A stretch of DNA of 64,000 bases from Tretioscincus oriximinensis (GCA_022410635.1 JAJVDF010001856.1:1-64000), one strand, 5' to 3'. Positions 10,418 through 21,387 are shown, counted from the stretch's first letter. Program-made: numbers and translations. The notes: generated by a model from the letters alone, not told the origin.

Positions 10418-11932
10418 TGTGTGATAGAGAAAACTTTTTGTCTCTATTCACCCTGTCCATCCCATGCATAATTTTGTACACTTCAATCAGATAACCTCTC
10501 AAACATCGCCTTTCAAGGCTGAAGAGGCCCAGATGTTGTAGCCTGACTTCATTAGGGAGGTGCTCCAGACCCTTGATCATTTTTGTTGCCCTTTTCTGCA
10601 CCTTCTCCAGTTCCAAAATATCCCTCTTGAGATGCGGTGACCAGAACTGAACACAGGATTCCAAATATGGCCTCACCACAGATTTATAAAGAGGCAAAAC
10701 AACATTTGCTGACTTGTTTTCATTTCCTTTCCTAATTATCCCCAACATGGAATTTGCTTTTCTTGCTTATGCTGCACACTGGATTGACATCTTCATTGAA
10801 TTGTCCACCAACACCACAAGATCCTTTTCTTGCTCGGTCACAGAAAGCTTGGTTCCCATCAGGTTGTAGGAGTAAGTGGGGTTCTTTGCCCCAATATGCA
10901 TAATCTTGCACTTACTTAAGTTGAAGTGCATTTACCACTTTGATGCCCACTCACCCAATTTCAATAGATCACTCTGGAGTGTCTTACAATCATTTTCAGT
11001 TTTCACTACCCTGAACAGTTTAGTGTCGTCAGCAAACTTGGCTACTTCACTATTTACCTCGGCATCCATCGTTTATGAATATATTGAAAAGCAAGGGTCC
11101 CAGTACAGACCCCTGGGGTACCCCACTTCTTAACTCTTTCCACTCAGAGAACTGTCCATTTATTACTATCTCTGTTTTCTATCTTTTAGCCATCTGGCCC
11201 TGGGGATTTATTAATGTTCAGCTTATTAAGGCTAGCAAGGACCTCCTCCCTTGTTATCTCTATCCAGTTTAATTCCTCTGGTATTCTTGCTGAGAAGACT
11301 AAATCTGTTGTGGGTAAATTCCCTCTGTCTTCCTCAGTGAAAATATTTAACCTCCCTGCAATCTCCACGTCCTCCTTGATTATGCCCTTTTGTCCATTGC
11401 TGTCGAGTGGTCCGACTGCTTTCCTGGTAGGATTCTTATTTCTGATATATTTGAAAAAGTCCTTATTATTTCTTTTAATATTCTTTGCAATGTGCTCCTC
11501 AAAGTTTTTCTTCGCATCCCTGACTACCACCTTGCATTTGCTTTGCCACAGTTTGTCCTCCCTTCTGTTCTCCTCACTAGGATAAGCCTTCCACTTTTTA
11601 AATGAGTTTCTCTTCATTCTAATTACTTCCTTTACTGCAGAGGTAAGCCATACGGGTGTCTTCTTGGACTTGGCAGAACCCTTTCTTCTCTTGGGAATGC
11701 ATTTTATTTGAGCTTCCAATATTGTATTTGCAAACAATTTCCACGCTTTTTGAAGGGACTGGACTTTTCTCACTTTCCCTTTTAATTTTTTTTTCCATTT
11801 TCCACATTTGGGGAAAATTTCCTCTGTGAAAGTTGAAGAAAAAAGAAGCAGTACAGGAAGTTCTACATCTTTAATGAGTCTGTCAAAGTGGAAATTTCGG
11901 AGGACACTTCCAGAATTATAGAAAGAAGGCAT
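10221..11932 (-). pseudogene. CR1 ORF2 remnant (linker, partial RT, C-terminus)
   Basis: ORF2 is a decayed endonuclease-reverse transcriptase. From 11932 down to about 11186 an open frame of 248 codons encodes the region between endonuclease and RT and ends NKSPGPDG, the start of the CR1 RT. The fingers and the first catalytic block are then missing. From about 11160 to 10960 broken frames still show the [14 protein letters not shown] and FADDTKLF-like blocks. From 10748 to 10221 a 175-codon open frame encodes the C-terminus (VRPYLESCVQFWSP, LEKVQKRATKMI, WNLLPEEVV). The stops, frameshifts and deletion make it inactive. Confidence 0.85.
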
Positions 11933-12003
11933 TTTGAGGAGTTTTGTTTATTATTAATGACTAGTGGAACTACCATGTTGCATTACAGTAATACAACAGG
12001 CTC

Positions 12004-12185
12004 CAACTCCTGCTCCCCCTTACTCCCATCCATGCGTCAACCCACTCCCTCCCTTGCCCCTCCTATCTCCCTTTCACTTGCTACTCCTTTGTTTCGTTCT
12101 CTTTCCTTCCTTCTTCCTTTTCTTCTTTATTTTTTTTCTTTATCTTCCTTCCTTCCCTTCCTTTGTTCTGCCTTTCTTTCCCAGT
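12004..12185. repeat. Pyrimidine-rich low-complexity tract
   Basis: C/T-rich sequence with TTCC and TTTC runs. It yields long chance frames rich in Ser, Leu and Phe. Confidence 0.8.
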
Positions 12186-12191
12186 ATTGAT

Positions 12192-12275
12192 CTGGGGTAT
12201 TCCATTTCCACCCAGAGAACTGTCTATTTATTACTTCCCTCTGTTTTCTATGTTTTAGCCAGTTTCCAACCTAGG
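12192..12275 (-). mobile_element. CR1 LINE RT fragment
   Basis: It matches 11110-11190 block for block ('cagagaactgtc(c/t)atttattact', 'ctgttttctat'), which is the CR1 RT region before GVPQGSVLG. It is a short antisense remnant. Confidence 0.55.
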
Positions 12276-12436
12276 ACTGCCAAAGTTCCAAGCTCTATCA
12301 CTGATCATTATACCTTAAGATGTTGAACTCTCCTACACACCATTTATTACTTATGATGATGATTATTCTACTTGACTGCCATAAATTAATGGACAGTGCC
12401 CCCCCCCATCTCCCATAACAACTATAAAACCACAAG

Positions 12437-12800
12437 ATTGATGAAGCATATTAACATTTATTAGAACCGTCAAGTATGATGGACCACAAAGGGTTAACTG
12501 AAAAAGAGGAAAAAGGACGATCCTGGAGGCTTGTGCCTACAAAGATGGAGGCACAAACTATAACACCAATACTCAAGCTTTTATACTCCCATAACGGCCA
12601 ATCCCTGCCTCCTAACTTTCATTGGTCATTCTCTGATCATGCCAAGTTCTCACCCAATCACGAACGGCCAGGTAATCCTCATCATACAAACGGTTCCTAT
12701 TAGCGATAGAGCCAGTCAGTCACTCAATTGACCTTTCAACATCCAGAACCAAGTTCTTTGTTAGCTCCTTTGTCCAGTCCTCCATTTGGTTGTTACTTTC
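12437..12800 (-). mobile_element. Possible solo LTR with CCAAT and TATA boxes
   Basis: Read on the minus strand there are three CCAAT-type words (GATTGG, ACCAAT, GATTGG at about 12660-12595), a GTATAAAAGC TATA-like box at about 12585, then about 120 bp to a TAATAAATG polyadenylation-like word at about 12455. This is the order expected of U3-R-U5. The start could extend to about 12960. No coding internal region adjoins it, and no target duplication was seen. Confidence 0.42.
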
Positions 12801-12974
12801 ATCTTACTCTGCCGCAGCTCATTCCCTGGCTAATGGAGAGCTATCTTTTCCCATGCTGGAGGCTTCAGTCTCATCTTGTACACTACAAGTTGGCCCTGTT
12901 GAAACCTAAGGATTCTAATGGTTCCTCCACCCGGTGCCATCAACGTCATCACCCTTTTCTCATGATTGATTGAT

Positions 12975-13704
12975 GATTGGAAAAGCAACATCCATGCTCT
13001 ATTTCTCACATTATATCACAAATGCAATCCCATAACAAAGACTTATTTATAAAATACAAATAAAAAATAAAAAGATATAAATATATTATAAAACTGCATA
13101 TTGTGTGATCTTCCTGGCACAGTACTTAGAACTCAAGTGGCACAAATTCTGGAAGTTTTAAGGTGAATTTGGCCACTCTACAGGTAACATATTTATTGGT
13201 ACCATGAAGCAGCCATTTCATTTTGACAGAATTATTTGAAAGTTGGTGGTTAAGTAAAAGGCACCTGGAACAGATACACAAGTTGCCATGATGTACAGCT
13301 GAGTAGCCAGGATGGAATCCTGAGCATCCTCAGCCTGGGGCTAAATTAGAAAGTGTATGAGATTCTCATACTGCTGTCTTCACATGAGATTTTAGCTCCT
13401 CCCATTAACTCCATCATACAAAGGCTGTTTTGTTAGGATGTCAGAAAATATCAGAAATCAGGAAATTGCTGGTCCTCATACCTTCATATACTGATGCATG
13501 GTGAAGCCTAGAGAAAATGCCTGTGACACATATGGCTGAAGAATGAAGATATTGGAACATCCTGGCCAAAACCAGGTCTGTATATGTTCGCTTGATCTGG
13601 ATTAGCCGAAGCAGTGTGAATCTGGATTAAGCATGTTGGGCAGCATTACAACTGAAATAAGCAATGCTATGATCCACATTTGATGGATGCTCCTGCATCT
13701 ATGC
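12975..13704. other. Unassigned non-coding stretch
   Basis: AT-rich at first, then mixed composition. No recognised element. Confidence 0.4.
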
Positions 13705-13803
13705 TGGGACGCTGCATTTATGAAATCAAGCTGCAACATCTGGATTTGTTCGGCCTTGAAAGATGGCATTTAAGAGTTGATCTGACTGAAGTGTATAAAA
13801 TCA
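13705..13803 (+). mobile_element. CR1 LINE ORF2 fragment
   Basis: The plus strand encodes LQHLDLFGLERWHLRVDLTE, matching the C-terminal CR1 motif LQHLGLFSLERRCLRGYLIE seen at 10221-10748. It is a very short remnant. Confidence 0.65.
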
Positions 13804-14129
13804 CTTCAACGCAATATAAAACGCCAATATTGGAATACCAGCAAGGGCAAAAAGGTCTCTTTATTTTGGTTCTTAGTTGCTGAATGGACATTCTCATGCC
13901 CAGCTGGGGCAGGATGGGACAGTGGTAAGAAAGCAGCTTTCCAGGATGCCTGCTTTACTTGTCCTGCAACTACTCTCATCTTAGTAGAGATGTGACCAAC
14001 TTTAAATAGAGATCATCTTCAACTAGAGCATTATTGTTTCAAAATACGTGTGAAGCTTCTCTTTTATATTAGTGGTGTATTTGGTAGCTATACTTATTAA
14101 AAAATTCCAAAAGAGGGAAAAAATCCCCT

Positions 14130-14320
14130 GGAACAACACTCTGAGTCCCTTTGGGTGAGAAGAACAGGGTATAAAAACAGATTCTCCTCCTCTTCCTTCT
14201 CCTCCTCCCTCTTCTCCTTCCTATCCTCCTTCCTCTTTCTCTTCTTTTTCCTCCTCTTCTTCTTTATTCCTCTTCTTCTTCCTGTTCCTCCTCCTCCTCT
14301 TCTGCTTCCACTTCTTCAGA
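14130..14320 (+). mobile_element. SINE family A tail with pyrimidine run
   Basis: 'ctctgagtccctttgggtgag' and 'gggtataaaaacagattc' are the L2-like tail of family A, followed by a TTCCTC-rich run to about 14320. The SINE head is missing or too diverged. Confidence 0.6.
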
Positions 14321-14935
14321 TGAGACCCCCAAAAGACTGAAGCAAAAGCTTCCCATTATTCACCGTTGGTTCTTTATTCCATGTGGAGCTTATTCCATGT
14401 GAAATATTTTTGTTGGAAGTCCTAACAAATGTTGAGCTCAGGACAATTGTCCCTGAGGAACAGGTAGAAATTAATTAGCAGACACCCCCCAAAAGACACA
14501 AGAGCAGCAGGAAGTGCCTGCCTAGACCTGTTGGGTGACTTGGATAGAAGCAGACATCACCTGCTTAAAAGCTGGGAAGCTGAGAAAATGTGTAAGAAGC
14601 GTTGTCCTCCTCTTCTCATCATAGGCAATTAGGACCTCGTCTTATAAACAAGTTCACACCCATGCAGAAGCCTATTGAGAACTTTCCCCATTTCAGTCAA
14701 ACGTGGAGTGAAGTTAACCACCCACAGGCACAGAGTTATAAGGTAAGCAATGTCTTAGGAAGCCTCTCCTACACTGACACAGCCGGGCGCTCACAAAAAC
14801 ATTCTCCATCTAAGAGGATGGCAAAGGCAGCAGGAAAAGCAACCCAATTCTAAACTACCACTGTTGTGCAGATTTTAGACAGGTTACAGAACTTGTCCGT
14901 ACCATAGAAACTGGAAACTCCTATGTTCTGGGAAT
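14321..14935. other. Unassigned non-coding stretch
   Basis: No element was recognised. The 83-codon frame near 14602 has no motif support. Confidence 0.4.
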
Positions 14936-15234
14936 CTCCTAGAGAAACCATGTCCTATGAGGAATGGTTAAAGGATCTAGGGACATGAAAGGACTAGAAA
15001 CAACGGGCTGAAACGGCAAGGGAGTAGATTTAGATTAGATATCAGCAAAAAACTTTCTAACAGTCAGGGTGATAAACCAGTGGAACAGGTTGCCACAGGA
15101 GGTGGTGAGTTCGCCTTCGCTGGAAGCCTTCAAACAGATTGGACAGTCTGGGATGGTTTAATGAATCCTGCATTGAGCAGGAGGTTGGACCTGATGACCC
15201 TGGAGGTCCCTTCCAACTCTATGTTTCTATAAGA
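14936..15234 (+). mobile_element. CR1 LINE 3' end
   Basis: Sense counterpart of 8131 and 61153: 'atgaggaatggttaaaggatctaggg', 'gataaaccagtggaacagg', 'gatggtttaatgaatcctgc', then 'ccaactctatg'. An internal deletion has removed part of the 3' ORF2. Confidence 0.85.
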
Positions 15235-15756
15235 TTAGCAACCCAATGCAAAATGCAAAATGCAAAATAGAAATGTCCTTCATAACCTGCGGACGGTGAC
15301 ATAACCTGTGTGGCTTAGTGCTAGATAGGAAATGGCTCCAGATGTTTTTGAAACGTCTGTTCCTATATCCATACTGGGCCAATAAAAGATTTCATTTGTA
15401 ATGTGGACCAGTTTATTGGAAGGCCACACATTCCAACAGACGGGTTTGACCACTATTCCAGCCCATCTTGTACTAAGATTGTCCCACATGTGCCCATCTC
15501 CAAGACTGCTGTGAGTTTGCAGCCAAAGACCTAAAAAATAATTTAGCAAGCACCTTGGATTTTTTTTCTAACTTAAAATGAAATTCTCATTAGGTCCCCA
15601 CAGGTGACTCACCTTGTGAAATGTTCAAAATCTGGATAGCAACAAATTAAATGGGTTTTTGGACTAAAATCAGATCCTTCAGTGGATGTACTTGTCAAAT
15701 TATATTCTGACATGTATATAGGTATATGTATATAGTTTACTGTTTATACTATTATA
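15235..15756. other. Unassigned non-coding stretch
   Basis: A short 'aaaatgc' triplication lies at about 15248. Nothing else is recognised. Confidence 0.4.
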
Positions 15757-16054
15757 TGTTCCCTCATCTGGTTATGGAGAGAAGGTTGAACTGTATTTGA
15801 ACATTGTTGCGTCCTGGACATTTTTCCCTGGGTTTTTGGAGGGAAACCTTGCTCTTGCAAGAATTGTATTTGGCATGTGTTTTGGTGGGAAGTATTGGCT
15901 GTAGTGATTGGCTGGTATACAGTATATAAAGAACTCTTCTGCCAGATTGCAATCACTACGTACCAAATTCAGATTCTGTGAAGAGCTGAATAAACACGTC
16001 AGAGCTGAATCACTTTCTGTCTGAGAGCCTCTTTCTGCTATTAGTGTCATCACA
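15757..16054 (+). mobile_element. Solo LTR, family E copy 1
   Basis: The segment starts TGTTCCCTCATCTGG and ends GTGTCATCACA, so it has LTR-type TG...CA ends. It has an ATTGG CCAAT-type word (about 15908), a TATATAAAG box (about 15925) and a polyadenylation signal AATAAA at 15989-15994, in U3-R-U5 order. A second copy with matching ends lies at 38165-38465 on the other strand. No internal retroviral sequence is attached, which fits LTR-LTR recombination. No 4-6-bp target duplication could be confirmed. Confidence 0.75.
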
Positions 16055-16487
16055 GTACTCTTTGGACAGATATCAAATCCTATAATGTTTAATAGTTGTC
16101 AAGCTGGTTACAGACTGGAAGCTGTAGTCCAAAAATCCACTCCTTAGCAATTTCCAAGTGTGACTGGATTTCTTCTGTGGAGATGTACTTCTTTGTGCCC
16201 GGTGTCATTGTACATTCACATAACATGGTGTATAGCCGCAAGAAACATCAGTGCACTTACATGCTGACTCACATGCATCTGTGATGTAGCTCCACCTATG
16301 AAGCTGACAGTGATGCATCTGTCATAGGGATGATCATGCAGTGGATCAGTTCTGTTGGGCTCATCTGCATGTTATCAGGTTCTGGACACTGCAGAAAAAA
16401 TGGAACAACTGAATGCAGCATCCAACTACCATTAGCCTTTCTGTGTTGTTCAGTGATACCAACAGGGCTCCAGCCTGAGCTTACTTT
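16055..16487. other. Unassigned non-coding stretch
   Basis: No recognised element. Confidence 0.35.
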
Positions 16488-17073
16488 GTTAGAAAGAGAA
16501 GACTGAGAGGAGACCTGATAACTGGCTTCAAATATCTGAGCAGAGAGATCAACTTTTTTTCATTGGCACATGGAGGGATTAGAAATATTGGGATGAAACT
16601 GCAAGGAAGTAGATTAGATATCAGAAAAAATATTTCTGACAGTAAGGGTGATAAGCCAGTGGAATAGGTTGCCACTGGAAGTCTTCAAACAGGCTGGGCA
16701 GCCATCTGTCTGACAGTGGATACGGGGGGGTGGGGGGGCAGGGGAAGCAAAGGGTAACCTGCCAGGGCCCCTCCAGCTCTGGCTCCTACCTTTCATTTTA
16801 AGATCTTCAACACAGTGCTTGGTTTCTGACGCTCTAATTACTGTGTTGCTCACACATGGTGCCACAATTAAGAGTGTCAGAAACCGAGCACTGTGTTGAA
16901 CAGCTGAAAACAAACGGTAGGAGCCAGGGCAGATGGCAGAGCCCAGCTTCTCGGGGGGGGGGGGGCATACTAATAATTGCCTGTGCTGCCTGGGATGGTT
17001 TAATGAATCCTGCATTGAGCAGGGGGTTGGACCCATTGTCCCTGGAGGTCCCTTTCAACTATATGATTCTACT
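16488..17073 (+). mobile_element. CR1 LINE 3' end, split by a foldback element
   Basis: 16488-16717 carries the end of ORF2 and 3' UTR ('gggtgataagccagtggaat', 'cttcaaacaggctgggcag'). The CR1 sequence resumes at about 16985 ('ctgggatggtttaatgaatc') and ends near 17073. The interruption is the foldback at 16718-16984. Confidence 0.85.
16718..16984. mobile_element. Foldback element, family F copy 1
   Basis: Inverted arms at about 16758-16838 and 16866-16945 pair over about 80 bp around a 28-base loop. Key words are 'ggctcctacc', 'caacacagtgct', 'ggtttctgac'. G-runs flank both arms. A related foldback lies at 37902-38090. It interrupts a CR1, so it is the younger insertion. Confidence 0.75.
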
Positions 17074-18134
17074 TTCAAGACCGCTTCCCTCAAGGCCTCT
17101 TGGAGGAGCGTCCCATGCTCAGGGCTGACACAACAGCAACCCAGCATCTTGTGTGTACGGCATACGGTCTTTATGATTCTAATGTGTGGAACCCATCATG
17201 CCAAGATAAACATGTGTAGGAAGGGATTTTGCAAAATCCAAACCCTCCAACCCAACTTGTACAGACATGTGGCTTTCCAATGCTGTGCTAGGCAAGACAC
17301 AACCACTATCACCCTGGGAATGTTCCTCTTATCAGCAAAATGTATGTGTAGCGATCGTGTTAATCCTTCTTTCAGTAGGCAGGTGGGAGGCACAGATGTT
17401 TCAAGTCCCCTCCATGCAGTGTGTACAGAGACACACCTAAAAGGGTGTTTGACCTTATCTGCATCCTTATCTCCAGGCGGCTGGATCTGAGGAGATTTAT
17501 ATCTCCTCGCCATTTGTCTGCTACACCCTGTGTGGTTTTGTAACCATGATGTGGCTGGGACAGAGAAAGGGAACACAGGACAAATGGCTGGTAACTGGGA
17601 GGAGACAGGCATTTTGATCCCTTTGTGCCATCTATTTTGCAACCTCTGGCTTCATGATCAAGGCCTATGGAATGGAATAGATCAATGAAAATAATTATCC
17701 TCCAAAAAGTTGCATGTTCAGCGACTTGCTATAATTTCCTTTATGTTGCATTGTTTGACAGCAACTCATAGCTATTAAAAACAGCCATAGGTTGCTAGGA
17801 GGTTCGAGAGGATGGATATGTTGCCTTATAGGAAGAGCTGTAATTATAGATTTAAGAGCTCCATAGAAACCAAGAGCCTTTCCATATTTACCGTTGTATC
17901 GCTTCCATAAAGGTGTGGTATAATAAAGGAAGACACTCCTTCGTGAACATTCTGTTCTCTACACTGGATGAAATGTAGATAAAAACTAGGCAATCGAAAA
18001 TGGACTTGTCTAAGACCATGTCAAAATTGTCTACCAGTACACTAACAACCACTAGTCCAGATCATATAGGTGTGTGAACTTGGCATTTGTTGATTAGTCT
18101 ACAGACCATATCAGTTACATCATTAAAAAAAAAC
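17074..18134. other. Unassigned non-coding stretch
   Basis: About 1 kb with no recognised transposon. The 148-185-codon overlapping frames on both strands at 16933-17642 show no known motif and run through the foldback and CR1, so they are not taken as genes. Confidence 0.4.
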
Positions 18135-18225
18135 CAGCCTGGTACAGCCTCTATTTGACAACTTCCATGGAAGGAGAACCTCCTGTGGCAATCTATTCCA
18201 CTGGTTGATCACTCTTAACGTCCTG
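18135..18225 (-). mobile_element. CR1 LINE fragment
   Basis: 'acttccatggaaggagaacc' and 'ccactggttgatcac' match the antisense 3' part of the CR1 copies at 8131 and 61153. Confidence 0.6.
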
Positions 18226-18404
18226 GTATAGTGGAAGGGAGCTATTTCAGAAGCAGCACACCAACGTTCATCAACAAAATGAGTCCCTCAGTGACCCTAA
18301 GGCTAGAAACCTTTATTCCTTGCCATTGAAGCCCATGTGGTTTGCTTCAAAACTGTCCTAGAATAGTCATCCAAAAGCAAATGATCTTGTTTGAGACATC
18401 TGGA

Positions 18405-18541
18405 TGGTACCAAGGACATTGATAAATTGGAGCAAGTTCAAAGGTCTGGAATCATGTTCTATGAGGAGCAGTTAAATGATCTAGGGAAGTTTAGTCTTCA
18501 AGAGAGAAGATTGAAAGGAGACGCAATAGCTGTCTACAAAC
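18405..18541 (+). mobile_element. CR1 LINE ORF2 fragment
   Basis: The plus strand encodes KDIDKLEQVQRSGIMF and LKGDAIAVYK, matching the CR1 ORF2 C-terminus of the 25359 copy. It is cut at 18541, where an antisense CR1 begins. Confidence 0.75.
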
Positions 18542-19150
18542 AAGAACATAAGAGGACCCCTGCTGAATCGGGCCGGAGCCCATCTAGTCCAGCCTTCTGT
18601 CTCACACAGTGGTCCACCAATTGCACCTGGGTAGTCTGAACAGAAGAAAGCAAAATCTTCAACTGTTCTCGACACCCTGTAGATGACATTTCAGGAATAC
18701 TGTCTGTTGCTCCATCTTGGAGGCAGTATCAAGATATCCAACATAGGTAGCTATTTATCCCCTTGGCTTCCATGAACTTGTCTAAACCTGTCTTAAAGCT
18801 ATCCAGGCTGCTAGCTACCACCACCTCTTCTGGAAGTAAATTCCAAAGGCCGATGACCCTTAAGGTGAAAAATGTGTTTAGTAACACATTTTACCTGAAA
18901 CTTAAATTAAACTGAAGGGTTATAATTTCTGGGATCACCCGGGATCCTTTTTTAAAGATTGGTGTTATGTTTGTCATCCTCCAATCTACTGGTACACTGC
19001 CTGATCTTAAGGAAAGATTCAATATTTTGGCTAGAAGTTCAGAAAAATGCCCAGGAGACTCAACCAAGTTCAAATATAGTTCAACAGTATCAGCTATATA
19101 CATATCTACATAAACATATACGTCAGTATATCCAGACAAATAGTGAAGCA
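18542..19150 (-). mobile_element. CR1 LINE, internally deleted
   Basis: The 3' terminus (AAGAACATAAG) is at 18542, and the 3' end runs to about 18875. After a deletion, the minus strand at about 19045-18935 encodes LLAKILNLSLRSGSVPVDWR and TNITPIFKKG, the CR1 RT fingers. It abuts the sense CR1 fragment ending at 18541, so it probably inserted into it. Confidence 0.78.
19047..19092 (-). mobile_element. LTR family E fragment
   Basis: 'gaaaaatgcccagga' and 'caaccaagttcaaat' match 38397-38440 in the antisense LTR copy. It lies within or next to the CR1 RT remnant. Confidence 0.5.
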
Positions 19151-19504
19151 CTCAACTTTGAGGCAAATTAGAATCAAAGCTGTTAAGAAAACAATCAAAC
19201 ATACCTTGAGCTATTTTGATCTTTGTCTTTGATAGGCTTCACTGCTGAAAGCGACAGTTTCAATGACAGGCATTCTTAGTATTTCTAAAGACACACTCGT
19301 TGTGTTTCAAATGACTACAAGCATTCAGTTAAGTATGATTTACCGGTGAAGTCAGATCCATTGAAAGTGAGTACATCAGAAGATCATAAGAACCTTAAAG
19401 GATAGTGCAATCTAATATAAACTTTGTAATTGAAGTGCACTATCCCCATTCTTTTCCATTTGTGAAGCAAGTGTCTTGACTATGTAAATCCTTTTACCTG
19501 TGAT
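19151..19504. other. Unassigned non-coding stretch
   Basis: No recognised element. Confidence 0.35.
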
Positions 19505-19592
19505 AGAAGGAGAAGGAGGAGGAGGAGAAGGAGGAGAAGGAGGAGAAGGAGAAGAGGAGAAGAGGAGAAGAGGGGAGACGGAGACAGAGAAG
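19505..19592. repeat. GAAGGA/GGAGAA purine microsatellite
   Basis: Imperfect repeats of GGA and GAAGGAG on the plus strand. Confidence 0.9.
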
Positions 19593-19802
19593 GAGATTCT
19601 ATTGCATGTTTAATTGCAAGAAAACTCTAATTGACATTTTTGACACTTTATACATAACTTATGTATATTCTAATGGTTTATCTTTTGATCCTGCATTTTT
19701 ACATTTGGGAAGGGAAGGAGGAAAGACAAGATTAATGAAGACAAGATCATTGTATCATCTTTTTGATAAGGCAAAGGTGGAACTCCTCTCGTTAGGATAA
19801 CA

Positions 19803-20400
19803 CAGGGGTGGGCAAACTTTTTGGAGTTGAGAGCTATTTTGTAGCCCCTTCCCAAGGTGACTTGGGGGCTGCATGGCCATGCTCCTTTCCCAAGCCCCAC
19901 CCCTTTCCAAGCCAAACCCCTTTTCCAAGCCCCGCCCCTTCCCAAGCCTTTTCCCTTTATCTTCCTTTTTCTTTCCTGCTTTCCTGCCTTCATTCTCTCT
20001 CTTTTTCTTTTCTTTCAGGTTTCCACACCAAGAGCAGTTCCGGACGTCTTCAGTGAGTGACTGCTGCCTGCCTGACTCGGCCGCCTGCCTGGGTTGTGTG
20101 CAGGCGCTGTGCGTCACTCGACAACAGCAGTTTCCAGTCTGGAAACAGCGGTTGGAGTGCAGCTTGCGCAGTGTCAGGCAGGCTGCAGACGCTCGCTGCT
20201 GATGTCCGGAACTGCTCTTGGGGGTGCGCACCTTGTCTGGATGAAACGGATATGGCGCACACCACCAAGTTTAGTTCCAGACATTTTGGGGAGGTAAAAT
20301 GGGGGAAATCCTCCCCCCCCCCCCCCGGTTCTTCTGGTGAGGTCAGAGCCACACTTAAAAGAGCCGCAGGTGACTCTGGAGCCAAAGTTTCTGACCCTTG
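19803..20400. mobile_element. Non-autonomous hAT with internal foldback
   Basis: It starts CAGGGGTGGGCAAACTTTTT and ends AAAGTTTCTGACCCTTG, hAT-type termini. The flanks GGATAACA (19795-19802) and GTATGACA (20401-20408) match at 6 of 8 positions, a decayed 8-bp target duplication. The interior holds an inverted repeat of about 80-bp arms (about 20028-20110 and 20140-20224, starting 'ccaagagcagttccgga'). The sequence is GC-rich, and the open frames on both strands are by-products of the palindrome. Confidence 0.8.
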
Positions 20401-20408
20401 GTATGACA

Positions 20409-21239
20409 TAAAGGGTCACCCTGACTCAACTTTTAGCACATTCTTAGAAGAGGGAGAGTTCAGTGTAATTAACTAGGTAAAGGAAAGAGTTGTGCTGTTT
20501 CGGACATTTAATTCAAGAAACATTTCTTAAAATCTTGTTCACCTTTTTATCCCAATTCAACATTACCTATTTATCTGACCCATTAGCAATTATTCAGGAA
20601 AAATTTCTTTCCGGAATATCATTATCATCTTTCCAGCATATTAAGGCAATGTCCAGAAGCACCCCAGTTATTTCCATATCTTTGCTCTTCTCTCTGCTTA
20701 ACGTATATTGCAGTGTTGATGCCCAGTAGATGTCGCTGTTGCTGCCCTTCCTTGTGAATTGTGCTAAGGTGTCTTTTGCTCATTCCATCCTGCCTCTCTT
20801 GCTTCGCCGTCCCTAATGACAACCTGCTCAGCTCCAGCGCCTTTCATCTTTGGATTTTAAAGCATGTTACAAGCCCTCATTAAGTCTGGCTAAGCCCCAT
20901 GTGAGGTAGGTGTTAATGTTTTCAATTGCATTCCATGCTGATGGAAACTGAGGCACAGAGTGACAAAACAGCTTTGCCGGCGGTCACAGAGGAAGTCAGT
21001 GACAGGGACATTAATGGGATGCAAGGCTGCTGCCTCACCAGCCCTTTTTTAAGCTTTTCCAGTTCTAGTAAATACCATCAGGAACTATTACCTGAGGGGA
21101 GGGCTCACGATTGGTTCGATCATGGCTCAGCCTTCCGTTTTAAGGAAACTCGCCAGGCTGCACAGGGTTTTCCTAGTTTCAGTTCAAGAATGATCAGTAA
21201 GGCCCTGCAACATGACTTCAGTCCCAGTCTCCAGGACCA
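20409..21239. other. Unassigned non-coding stretch
   Basis: No element is firmly recognised. 'ttaagtctggctaagcccc' and 'gaggtaggtgttaatg' could be old SINE/L2 remnants. Confidence 0.35.
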
Positions 21240-21345
21240 CAGAAGAGATGTTCTGAAGAACAGGAGAGGTGGTGGTACCTGCAGGCTGGATAGCTTTAAG
21301 ATAGGATTGGACAAACTCATGGAAGTCAAGTGATTCGGTAGCTAT
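21240..21345 (+). mobile_element. CR1 LINE 3' fragment
   Basis: 'ctggatagctttaagatagg' and 'acaaactcatggaagtcaag' match the CR1 3' end at 3335-3385. Confidence 0.6.
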
Positions 21346-21387
21346 TAAGATGGCGGGACAGACAGGAGGGTAAAGAACAGGAGAAGC

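Larger units (their letters stand above)
9673..11932 (-). mobile_element. CR1 LINE, internally deleted, 5'-truncated
   Basis: The antisense CR1 has its 3' terminus at 9673 (AAGAACATAAG). It carries an ORF2 C-terminus, a gap where most of the RT domain is missing, and then the linker between endonuclease and RT. A 345-bp block near the 3' end appears twice, separated by one N (see the separate entry). If the second block is artefactual, the real element is about 1.9 kb. Confidence 0.88.

Noticed and set aside
12004..12185. Signal-peptide or membrane-like Leu/Phe/Ser frames
   Set aside because: A product of the pyrimidine tract.
16933..17642. 185-codon (+) and 148-codon (-) frames as genes
   Set aside because: The plus frame starts inside the foldback element and runs through a CR1 3' end. 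The minus frame overlaps it and shows no motif.
19755..20419. Multiple 100-158-codon frames on both strands
   Set aside because: They mirror each other because of the hAT's internal palindrome. No motif.
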